20,138 bases of DNA, taken from contig CBFDCQ010000059.1 in NCBI GenBank assembly GCA_965603355.1, positions 1 through 20,138 of the forward strand. The letters are read 5' to 3'. The DNA comes from CBFDCQ01 sp965603355. Its GTDB lineage: Bacteria > Hydrogenedentota > CAZGCA01 > CBFDCQ01. Both the position numbers and the translations under genes were made by a program. Under the pieces are notes generated by a model. It worked only from the letters and a program-made list of their open reading frames with translations, ran no database searches and was not told where the DNA came from. Shown here one piece after another: positions 7,534 to 14,436 of the stretch (positions are counted from its first letter, which is position 1; every line of letters starts with the position of its first letter).

Positions 7534-9102
7534 ATGGTATACCATAGAATCAGGCGGACTCTTGGATGGGTGATAGGCGGTGCATGTGTCGTCGCAGTTC
7601 AGTTCATGTGCGGCCCGACATACAGCGACCTTGAAGATGAGCCGGTCCGAGCTGAGATGAGTTTGACACGGGCACAGTGTGTCGCCGTGGCATTGAGGAA
7701 CAATCTAAACATCAAGGTAAGCCAAATCGATCCGTTGAAGGCCGACGCGAATGTCACACAGGCTTGGGGCACGTATGATCCTCAAGTTAGCGGTAATTTT
7801 ACGGTGGCGGAAGACAAACAGCCGGGCGGGCTCATCGACGTCCAGGGCTTGCCGATTCGTGCACCCAGTTCGACGGCGGAACACGTGCGCGGCCAGGTGG
7901 GCCTGCAAGGTCAAATACCAACAGGCGCATCGTATGACATGTCCTATGACAGCACACGATTTGGATATCATGCGGGCGCGCTCTTTGGTGAAGAAGAAGA
8001 TCTGCCAGCGGAGTATACCGGCCAGGTCAGACTCCAGCTGACACAGTCTCTGCTGCGGGGGTTGGGACTCGACGTAAACCTTACACAGATACGTACCGCC
8101 GCTGCGAACAAGGAAGTCAGCGAGTTTGATCTCAAGCGAGTTCTCATGCAGACTGTCGCGGATGTCCAGTCGGCGTATTGGGAACTGGTGTTCGCTCGCG
8201 AGGACCTCGGCGTCAAAAACAGGTCGCTTGAAGTTGCCCGCGATCTCTTGCAGCGCAACCAGCGGAAGTTCGCGCTCGGAGATGGATCCCAATTTCTGGT
8301 GGACGAGGCGGAGGCGGGAGTCGCTACACGAGAAGCAGAGACGATTGCTGCGCGAGCAGCCGTCCGCGATGCCGAAGACGAACTCAAGAGAGTGATGAAC
8401 ATGTCTGACACGGAGGAATATTGGGGAGCTGAAATCGTACCGGCCGACCAAGCAGAGATGGTTGAGCGCATTGTGGATCTCGACGAGGAAATACGGCTGG
8501 CGCGTAATCTGCGGCCCGAGGTCATGCAGACGAAAAAGAACATCGAGATCGCCGAAATGAACGAATCGTATGAGCGCAACCAGTTGCTGCCACAGCTGGA
8601 CGTGTTCGGTAGCTATGGATTCAACAGCAGGGAGCCGACTTATCATAGAGAAATCGAGTATATGACACGAGCTGATGACTATTCGTATTCCTACGGTTTG
8701 ACGGGCTCGATACCTATAGGCAACCGGGCAGCGAAAGGGAGACGGATCATCGCCGAATATGACCTGAAACAGGCAAAACTACGGCTTAAGGTCCTCGAAC
8801 GTGATATTGGTGTTGAGGTGCGTCGGGCGGTGCGCAGCGTCGCCACGAATCGTCGCCTGACCGGCGCGAACCGTACCACCCGCGAGCTCAGGCGGAAGAC
8901 GCTCGAGGACGAGCAGACCCGATTTGAAATAGGATTGTCAACAAGCTACCGAGTACTGGAGAAGGTCGAAGATCTCGCGCAGGCGCGAAGTAACGAACTG
9001 CGCGCCATCGTTGATTACCGCAAGGCGATTGTCGCCCTGGACCTAGCCGACGGGACCATTCTGACCAAGAACAACATCGAGTTCGTCTCCGACAACATAT
9101 GA
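7534..9102 (+). CDS. TolC-family outer-membrane efflux channel
   Basis: Protein of 522 residues and the likely outer-membrane exit duct for the adaptor and pump(s) of the divergent operon. The start is firm: AAAGGAGGAGG ends 3 nt before the ATG. An export signal covers about residues 1-30. Two tandem OEP repeats follow. The first opens with MSLTRAQCVAVALRNNLNI, the typical 'sl..ai..AL.nN..i' pattern, and contains FDLKRVLMQTVADVQSAYWELVFA. The second contains the inter-repeat element IRLARNLRPEV, then LLPQLDVFGSYGF, and a long coiled-coil helix near the end (LEDEQTRFEIGLSTSYRVLE). Length fits the family. No partner gene is on this strand; the partners are the divergent adaptor, RND and ABC genes. 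Confidence 0.95.
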   Translation: MVYHRIRRTLGWVIGGACVVAVQFMCGPTYSDLEDEPVRAEMSLTRAQCVAVALRNNLNIKVSQIDPLKADANVTQAWGTYDPQVSGNFTVAEDKQPGGLIDVQGLPIRAPSSTAEHVRGQVGLQGQIPTGASYDMSYDSTRFGYHAGALFGEEEDLPAEYTGQVRLQLTQSLLRGLGLDVNLTQIRTAAANKEVSEFDLKRVLMQTVADVQSAYWELVFAREDLGVKNRSLEVARDLLQRNQRKFALGDGSQFLVDEAEAGVATREAETIAARAAVRDAEDELKRVMNMSDTEEYWGAEIVPADQAEMVERIVDLDEEIRLARNLRPEVMQTKKNIEIAEMNESYERNQLLPQLDVFGSYGFNSREPTYHREIEYMTRADDYSYSYGLTGSIPIGNRAAKGRRIIAEYDLKQAKLRLKVLERDIGVEVRRAVRSVATNRRLTGANRTTRELRRKTLEDEQTRFEIGLSTSYRVLEKVEDLAQARSNELRAIVDYRKAIVALDLADGTILTKNNIEFVSDNI

Positions 9103-9583
9103 CCCGGTACGCGATTGCACGCGCAGCGACCGACATGCCTGAACATGACGAACTGGTACGGTCCGTCAACACTACCAAACTACCAAGGTCTATGACGTGG
9201 ACGCCGTGGACGTTGAAGGATTGCGTGGGACGACACAAGCTACAAGATCCTGGGGGCGACCGCGTCAACCATACGACACTATCCATTCAGAGTCCCTTCT
9301 TTTCTGGCGTGCACCAACAGAGCGCTTGCCTCGCCGGCCGTATAGCCGGTTCTCCCGCGAACCTATGCCGGCTTCACGCGACTGCAAGAGGCCGTTTCGG
9401 CAAATGTTGAGTTCTCCGATCTGTTGATGCGCGACAGTCCACGAGGCTGCGTACTCCCTTCCCACCTCCGTTGAGCACGTCTCCTCTCTCCGCGGCACTC
9501 TTACAATTCAATGTATACGTCTCCGTACTCCGGTTGTCAACGTGCGGTCCGCTTCATAACGCGACACACGGTTGCTGGCTGCC
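9103..9583. other. Gene-poor stretch downstream of the TolC-family gene
   Basis: I find no convincing gene here. Open frames in it have no ribosome site and no recognisable product. One inverted repeat, CCGGC-cgtata-GCCGG (9334-9349), could fold as a hairpin but has no T-run, so it is at best a weak transcription end. The stretch runs straight into repeat copy A. Confidence 0.5.
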
Positions 9584-9957
9584 TCCGCAACAAGCAACCC
9601 ACAAGCCGTATGTGCGACGGTCATCCATAACGGGTTGCGGTCTCCGGAGAGAATTCGTACTCCATCACCTTAGGGGAAGCACTAGTACCGGATAATCACG
9701 CAAATCCTCATCAGCAGAGCGTCTCATTCTCATTTGAGCAGCAAAGGTGCTTTTGCAGAAGTGTGCTTATTCTGTGCTTATAACTTGGCGATTTCTCGCA
9801 TTTACTCGCAGTTCGCTGCAAAAGGCGCTCTCAACGCCAATTCAGTTATTTGCAGTAAGTTGCAGTTGCTCGCGATATATGTCGAGTCCTTGCAAAAGGC
9901 CCTTCTATCTGCTTTGGGAGCAGGAGGTCGCCGGTTCAAATCCGGCCGCCCCGACCA
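9584..9957 (+). repeat. Repeat copy A (full length), ending in a tRNA-Pro 3' half
   Basis: A 374-bp element, matched by copy C (18347-18708) over its whole length and by copy B (12366-12561) over its right half. Left end: a CCGT-ATGTGCG-ACGG hairpin (9606-9620). Middle: CTCATTCTCATTTGAGCAGC (9723-9742). Right half: TGTGCTTA twice (9762 and 9773), CTCGCA twice (9795 and 9805), TTGCAGT twice (9850 and 9860), and CTTTTGCAG (9750-9758) inverted against CTGCAAAAG (9816-9824). By hand alignment copies A and C differ at about 25 of 215 positions from 9736 onward. Short ORFs in it, such as one ending WEQEVAGSNPAAPT, are tRNA-derived artefacts. It is best explained as an attachment-site region of an integrative element or cassette, or as a dispersed tRNA-derived repeat. 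Confidence 0.85.
9908..9957 (+). other. 3' half of a tRNA-Pro(UGG) gene, attachment-site-like
   Basis: The parts are: anticodon stem TCTGC/GCAGG (9908-9912, 9920-9924), loop TTTGGGA with anticodon TGG and G37, variable loop AGGTC, T stem GCCGG/CCGGC around TTCAAAT (9930-9946), acceptor 3' strand CGCCCCG, discriminator A and encoded CCA (9955-9957). The D arm and the 5' acceptor strand (expected CGGGGCG) are absent immediately upstream and I see no such hexamer-plus context elsewhere in the window. This is not a working tRNA gene. Displaced tRNA 3' halves are what tyrosine-recombinase integration into a tRNA leaves at the far end of an island, and here the island would lie to the left. Confidence 0.8.
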
Positions 9958-10201
9958 TATAAGTCCTTGAAAAGAGGCTATTTCCAGAGCTACAGAAATG
10001 GCCTTCTTTCTTGCCGTATTGGCATTTGTGCTTGTCCTGTGCTTGCACTCTTCGCTGCAATTTGCCTCCGGTGGGGTTGTCGATTCTCAAGAAGAGCCCG
10101 CCTCAAATGCCGACAAGGAGACCGCACATGGAATAAACTGGCTGTTCGAAGCGTCTTACAATATAGAGGGTGGCGTCGCGTCATTGTGGAGGACAGTTGA
10201 C

Positions 10202-10669
10202 ATGAGCAACGCGGGTGGCGAAACCGAGGACCACCTTTTTCCTGTATCTGATTTTCAGACGTATCACGAACCTGTATTGATCAGCGCCTGTCTCCTCGGT
10301 ATTCCGTGTCGTTGGCATGGGCGCCGTCCAAAGAAGCGCGAGGCGCTCATAGAACGTCTCAAGAAGAAGTACGTGCTGGTGCCGGTTTGTCCCGAACAGC
10401 TCGGTGGAATGCCGACACCTCGAACCAGCGAGAAGCTGGACGGGGCCGGCGCGCAGGTTCTCGATGAGGGTCTCCGCATTATAGCTCCCGAAACCGGTCG
10501 CGACGTTACCCATTTGCACATTAACGGTGCGCACTACACGCTCGAGATTGCCGAGGTTGTAGGTGCGCGTCGGGCCTATCTAAAGGGTGGAAGTCCATCG
10601 TGCGACCGCGAGGCGGTTACCGGTGAAGTGCTCAGGCGACGCGGGATCAAGGTGATACGCGTACCTTAG
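10202..10669 (+). CDS. TudS/DUF523-family protein, probable Fe-S thiouracil desulfurase
   Basis: A 155-residue protein of the DUF523 family, whose studied members (TudS) remove sulfur from thiouracils with a 4Fe-4S cluster. Conserved blocks: ISACLLGIPCRW (Cys30, Cys36), PVCPEQLGGMPTPR (Cys63), DVTHLHINGA, and LKGGSPSCD (Cys134). The block after the last Cys differs from the usual SPSCG...YDG. I choose the ATG at 10202: GGAGG lies 9 nt upstream and the protein then has family length. The frame is open back to 9998, but the extra 68 codons have no ribosome site and no match to the family. It is followed 46 bp later by the radical SAM gene, so the two are probably one operon. Confidence 0.85.
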   Translation: MSNAGGETEDHLFPVSDFQTYHEPVLISACLLGIPCRWHGRRPKKREALIERLKKKYVLVPVCPEQLGGMPTPRTSEKLDGAGAQVLDEGLRIIAPETGRDVTHLHINGAHYTLEIAEVVGARRAYLKGGSPSCDREAVTGEVLRRRGIKVIRVP

Positions 10670-10715
10670 ACTTACTCGACGCGTGTGTCAGCGCAGCGGT
10701 CGGAAGCATGAGGGC

Positions 10716-11894
10716 ATGCCAGTGCGAGTAACCGATCAACTTGACCTGTTTGGTGTACCGGAGGAAGCTTACTCCCTGCCTATGCGGTATGACCCATCAC
10801 CGCCTGAACACTTCGATGTCGAGACAATCATTTTGAGCAAAGGCAGCCTGGATACCCCGGAGCGGGAGTCTTTTGTTCGCAGAATCTGCGATGCCTATCC
10901 GAACGCCGAGATTGTCGAACATTTGGACACGCCGCATAATCGCATCGACCTGGGCGAAACGGACCTGCTGCACCTCTACGAAAAAGGAAAGAGGACACTC
11001 CTTTTCGGGGAGTTGAAAACCGCGGTGCGGTTCAGTGAAGAGAAAGGCAACACTTGTTCCAACTACTGGCATTTCTCCGTGTATGGCTATTGTCCTTACA
11101 TGTGCAAGTACTGCTATCTTGCGGGCACGCCGGGGGTGCGGTTCTCGCCAACGGTGAAGATCTACGTGAATCTGGGTGAGATTCTTAGTGAGATAGACCG
11201 TAAAGCGAATGGCCTTCAAGAACCGGTTGCGTTCTACTTAGGAAAGCTCCAGGACGGCCTGGCGCTGGATCCACTGACGGCCTACAGCACGAAACTGGTG
11301 CCGTTTTTCGCCGGCCACAGATACGCGCGGCAGATCATCCTGACTAAGTCGGCGTCCGTCGAACGTCTGCTCGATCTCGAACATGGCGGACACACAATCT
11401 TGTCGTGGAGCCTGAATCCACCAGAGATCTGCCGGCGCTACGAACAGAATGTACCGTCTGTGGAGGCGCGGATCAGGGCCATGCGACTTTGCGCGGAAAG
11501 AGGGTATCCGGTTCGCGCCGTCATCATGCCGGTCATTCCGCACGGTGACTGGGAGACGCTTTACGCCCATTTCGTAAGCGACTTGCTCTCGCGAGTACGG
11601 TTGGAGCGACTGACGCTGGGTGGAATCTGTATTTACCCAAATGCACTGACCCTATTGGAGCGGCGATTAGGCAAGGATAACATTATCTCCAGCAGCTTGA
11701 AGGGGCGTCGTCCATTAGGCGATGGGCGTGCGCGTTATGCCGCTGAGATGCGTGCGAGGTTTTACGGGCACATCATAGACACTGCGCGCAATATTCGACC
11801 CGACCTGACTATAGGGCTGTGTCTGGAAGAACCGATGGTGTGGGAGATGGTGGAGAATGCAGACGGCTATGGGCGGTGCAACTGCGTCTTATAA
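10716..11894 (+). CDS. Spore photoproduct lyase-family radical SAM protein with a beta-clamp motif
   Basis: A 392-residue radical SAM protein. The cluster motif CPYMCKYC (Cys126, Cys130, Cys133) and the following YLAGTPGVRFSPTVKIYVN are characteristic of the SPL (SplB-like) family. Two departures: residues 8-12 are QLDLF, the textbook sliding-clamp-binding motif (QL[S/D]LF); and there is no Cys between residue 133 and residue 243, whereas SPL uses a hydrogen-donor Cys 43 residues after the last cluster Cys. FYLGKLQDGLALD (173-185) aligns with that place. The protein ends in GRCNCVL. I choose the ATG at 10716 (GGAAG 9 nt upstream); a GTG at 10683 is in frame and possible. Likely a nucleic-acid repair or modification enzyme, but not a normal SPL. 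Confidence 0.85.
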   Translation: MPVRVTDQLDLFGVPEEAYSLPMRYDPSPPEHFDVETIILSKGSLDTPERESFVRRICDAYPNAEIVEHLDTPHNRIDLGETDLLHLYEKGKRTLLFGELKTAVRFSEEKGNTCSNYWHFSVYGYCPYMCKYCYLAGTPGVRFSPTVKIYVNLGEILSEIDRKANGLQEPVAFYLGKLQDGLALDPLTAYSTKLVPFFAGHRYARQIILTKSASVERLLDLEHGGHTILSWSLNPPEICRRYEQNVPSVEARIRAMRLCAERGYPVRAVIMPVIPHGDWETLYAHFVSDLLSRVRLERLTLGGICIYPNALTLLERRLGKDNIISSSLKGRRPLGDGRARYAAEMRARFYGHIIDTARNIRPDLTIGLCLEEPMVWEMVENADGYGRCNCVL

Positions 11895-11925
11895 AGACAA
11901 GGGGGGCTAAGCCCAGGGGGCGAAC

Positions 11926-12327
11926 GTGAGACAAAGTGCTTGGGTGGAGAGACTGAACGGGTTTAAGGACAATGAGAAACCCGAGACGGTACTGCTAGTA
12001 GCGGGGAATTCGCGACTCACAAGGATCGTCGTGGCCTGGACCAATACGGATGTGTCGAGAAAGCGAAAACGCACGAAGTGCAAGGGCACTGACGATGAAA
12101 ACGTTTGGCATTGGCTGTGGGAAAATGTGAAGTACTCGAGGGAGGAGCTCATTTCGAAGAGCGGGGTCACCGAGGCCGCATTCGACAGCAAGTTCGAGGC
12201 ACTTGTTGGCAATCGCGTGTTGTACCCGGACGGGACTATCAACGCTTTCGTCCGACGCTATCTCAGAGCAAGAGTCTTGAAGCTGCTTGATGCCAAGGCA
12301 GGCAGGAGTGGGAGCAAGGCGGGCTAG
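11926..12327 (+). CDS. Unrecognised 133-residue protein
   Basis: A GTG start with AGGGGG five nt upstream, 31 bp after the radical SAM gene and on the same strand, so probably the last gene of that unit. The N-terminal half (VERLNGFKDNEKPETVLLVAG) is mixed; the middle has a basic patch (SRKRKRTKCKG). The second half (NVWHWLWENVKYSREELISK, then a helix-rich part with VGNRVLYPDGTINAFVRRYL) looks like a small helical or winged-helix fold, and the end is basic. No family is recognised. Codon use and strong initiation signals suggest a real gene. It lies immediately before repeat copy B, 38 bp away. Confidence 0.6.
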   Translation: MRQSAWVERLNGFKDNEKPETVLLVAGNSRLTRIVVAWTNTDVSRKRKRTKCKGTDDENVWHWLWENVKYSREELISKSGVTEAAFDSKFEALVGNRVLYPDGTINAFVRRYLRARVLKLLDAKAGRSGSKAG

Positions 12328-12365
12328 CGATACTCGGTGACAACTGCGTTGCGCCGGGAGGATTC

Positions 12366-12561
12366 GCTTTTGCAGGAGTGTGCTTATTTTGTGCTTACAC
12401 TTTGGCAGTTTCTCGCAGTTATTCGCAACTCGCTGCAAAAGACGCTCTCAACTCCAATTCATTTATTTGCAGTAAGTTGCAGTTGCTCGCAGCATATATC
12501 GAGTCCTCGCAAAAGGCTCTGTCATCTGCTTTGGGAGCAGGAAGTCGCCGGTTCAAATCCG
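12366..12561 (+). repeat. Repeat copy B (right half), ending in the tRNA-Pro core
   Basis: It matches the right half of copies A and C. The matching elements are GCTTTTGCAG, TGTGCTTA twice with an 11-bp step (12379 and 12390), the CTCGCA/TTCGCA/CTCGCT series, CTGCAAAAG, TTGCAGT twice, and the 33-nt tRNA-Pro core (12524-12556) with a single change. The left half (hairpin and CTCATTCTCATTTGAG block) is missing. After GGTTCAAATCCG the sequence departs from a tRNA-Pro: the T stem no longer closes and there is no CCA. Orientation is the same as A and C. It fills the 259-bp space between the convergent 11926 and DUF885 genes. Confidence 0.8.
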
Positions 12562-12586
12562 CTGGTTCCGCCGCGTGAGCGTTTCC

Positions 12587-14266
12587 CTATAGATCCTCTG
12601 TCACCAACGTAACGTCATCGCTGTTCCCGGTCATTTCCCATCGAATCAATGACATCGGTATCATACCGACGGAGAGAAACTCATCGACAAAGTCCTTGAT
12701 CACGAATTCCGTATCCAACTCCTGCGCGCATTCCCGGAACATCTTCATGAAATAGGCTTTGCCCGTGACGACATTACTATGAAAACCGCCCGGGTTGCAC
12801 ACGTTGGATTTCATTTCAAACCAGACCACCTGTTCATCTTCCCGCGTCCAGCCGCGTGGCATAATCTCTGCACAGAGACGCCTTGCTTCAGCAAAGTTGA
12901 TTTCATTGGCATGCATTTTCATGTCCGGTATTGCCAGGCTCATATGAGAAGCGTTCATCAGGTATTCCATTATTCTGCCTCTGCGCGGCCGTTCGTCGAG
13001 TACGCCGACTTGCATCAGCAATTCCTCGGTTGCTACGGCCCAGCCTTCCGACCGCCTCGAATCCATGTTGAAACGTCGGCCCGCGCTGCGGATCGGGCTC
13101 TTGGTCAGACGTCGTTGTCTTTGCCCATCAAGCATATGGCCAATATACTCATGGGTTTCGCCGGGCAATATTTCGCGCTGGCGGTACTTAGTGTCGACGT
13201 TGGTGTTTTCGGGCAGGAATCGTTCACTGGGAGCGTCATCGCCCTCAGCGTCGTCATCGCGCCCACGGCGGCCGTAATAGTCTTTCGGGTTCACCCAATC
13301 GGGAACGGTCATGATCTCTTCGTCGCGCAGGAAATCGACGACGTAATGGAGCGCCTGGCGCAGACTGTCATCCCATGCTTTCTGGGACATGGCTACTTCA
13401 AGAGGAGGTAGTTTACGATTTCGATGCTCTTCGAGCTTCAGAAACGTGATGACACGATCGTATTCCCTCTGGATGATCGCATTGCTTTCTTCCCAGCCCC
13501 AGGGTGACAACTGCACGTTTCTCAGCCACCAACTGTAATTGTCCTTGCCGACCCCGGCCGGTGCAGTCATCTTGTGCTTGTTTTGTTCCACCCACTCAAG
13601 ATAATCGCGCGCTGCTTGCCCGGCACGTTCTGCATCGGCAGCCAGATCCGGATGATGTTCCCGGAACTGTTCGGCCAGGCGGTCAAAAGTCCGGGCGTCA
13701 TTCCGCTTAAACCGGAGGGCAATGTCGGCAAGATCGCCGGAAGCTTCTGTCAGATTGCTCTTTGCCTGGTCATAAAGTTTCGGGATGCCCTGCAATATTG
13801 TTCGGCATTGTGCTTGATCTTCATTTGAGATTGGAGGCTCCATTTCAAAAAGAGGGGACAAGTAACGTCGCAGGTTCATTGAAGGCCCCGAGTCTCCCCC
13901 CGACATCGAGTAGAAACCAGGGTCACGTGCCCAGGGTTTGAACACCCGGTAATGGAAGTAGACGGCGTTCATTTCTGCGCGAACCAGATGATAATCGACT
14001 TTTTGCCAGACAGGCCAATCGTCGATATTCATCGCAGCCAACCGGTCTTGAAATTCCTTCAGGCCGCTGCGCTTTTCTTCCATAGCGGCTGCCGTGTAAT
14101 CAGGTACACCGTCATTGACTTGCGGCTCCTGAAATTCGCGGAATTCATTAAACAGCGCGACCAAGTCGTCGTAGTCACTGCTCGCAGCAGACGCTACAGA
14201 CGCATGAACGACTGCAAAACAGGCGAGAACGATGTACACGATAGTCGGACGGTTGCGTTTGAACAT
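12587..14266 (-). CDS. Secreted DUF885-family protein (putative metallohydrolase)
   Basis: A 559-residue protein with an N-terminal export signal (about 1-28, ending ASVASAAS). The C-terminal half has the DUF885 landmarks: GKDNYSWWLRN (241-251), a histidine motif THEYIGHMLDGQ (371-382), SEGWAVATEELL (407-418), and the closing helix after GKAYFMKM. DUF885 members usually carry HExxPGH at the histidine motif. Here it is HEYIGH, one residue shorter and without Pro, so metal binding may be altered. The start is well supported: AAAGGAG lies 7 nt before the ATG and a strong promoter lies 42 bp further up. Family members are thought to be zinc hydrolases, mostly of unproven substrate; no substrate is claimed here. 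Confidence 0.85.
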   Translation of the reverse strand: MFKRNRPTIVYIVLACFAVVHASVASAASSDYDDLVALFNEFREFQEPQVNDGVPDYTAAAMEEKRSGLKEFQDRLAAMNIDDWPVWQKVDYHLVRAEMNAVYFHYRVFKPWARDPGFYSMSGGDSGPSMNLRRYLSPLFEMEPPISNEDQAQCRTILQGIPKLYDQAKSNLTEASGDLADIALRFKRNDARTFDRLAEQFREHHPDLAADAERAGQAARDYLEWVEQNKHKMTAPAGVGKDNYSWWLRNVQLSPWGWEESNAIIQREYDRVITFLKLEEHRNRKLPPLEVAMSQKAWDDSLRQALHYVVDFLRDEEIMTVPDWVNPKDYYGRRGRDDDAEGDDAPSERFLPENTNVDTKYRQREILPGETHEYIGHMLDGQRQRRLTKSPIRSAGRRFNMDSRRSEGWAVATEELLMQVGVLDERPRRGRIMEYLMNASHMSLAIPDMKMHANEINFAEARRLCAEIMPRGWTREDEQVVWFEMKSNVCNPGGFHSNVVTGKAYFMKMFRECAQELDTEFVIKDFVDEFLSVGMIPMSLIRWEMTGNSDDVTLVTEDL

Positions 14267-14307
14267 GACGGGTCTCCTTTCGTGAAAGAGGGTTAAGGTT
14301 GTTCCCT

Positions 14308-14336
14308 ATTCTAGCTGTCGGAAAGACAGATGTCAA
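14308..14336 (-). promoter_or_regulatory. Strong sigma70-like promoter of the DUF885 gene with an inverted repeat in the spacer
   Basis: On the minus strand, a perfect TTGACA (14331-14336), a 17-bp spacer and TAGAAT (14308-14313) lie upstream of the DUF885 start. The spacer contains CTGTC-TTTCC-GACAG (14315-14329), perfect 5-bp arms around 5 bp. A dimeric regulator bound there would sit between the two promoter boxes, so the gene is probably controlled rather than constitutive. Confidence 0.75.
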
Positions 14337-14375
14337 TGCATGGCGGGTGCGGAAATGTAGGCTGTGGCACCCAAT

Positions 14376-14394
14376 CATAAGGATTCTCATTCTC
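14376..14394 (-). promoter_or_regulatory. Fur-box-like sequence
   Basis: Read on the minus strand, GAGAATGAGAATCCTTATG agrees with the classical 19-bp Fur consensus at 15 positions. It lies 40 bp upstream of the DUF885 -35 box rather than over the promoter. An 11-bp part of it (CTCATTCTCA on the plus strand, plus one T) also occurs inside repeat copies A and C, so it may be repeat-derived rather than a metal-response site. Confidence 0.25.
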
Positions 14395-14436
14395 AATTGG
14401 TGTTCGACAGATTCGGCTGTCAGATTTCAACCCACC

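Noticed and set aside
9334..9349. Rho-independent terminator after the TolC-family gene
   Set aside because: The hairpin CCGGC/GCCGG has no T-run after it and lies more than 230 bp beyond the stop codon.
9908..9957. A complete tRNA-Pro gene
   Set aside because: The anticodon arm, T arm, acceptor 3' strand and CCA are present, but no D arm or 5' acceptor strand lies upstream, so it cannot fold as a tRNA.
9747..9962. Small proteins encoded inside repeat copies A, B and C (ending WEQEVAGSNP or similar)
   Set aside because: The C-terminal residues are simply the translated tRNA T-arm region, there are no ribosome sites, and conservation follows the DNA motifs rather than codon positions.
9998..10201. 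N-terminal extension of the TudS/DUF523 protein with a hydrophobic lead
   Set aside because: The open frame has no ribosome site at 9998, the extension has no match to the family, and a good GGAGG-ATG start is present at 10202.
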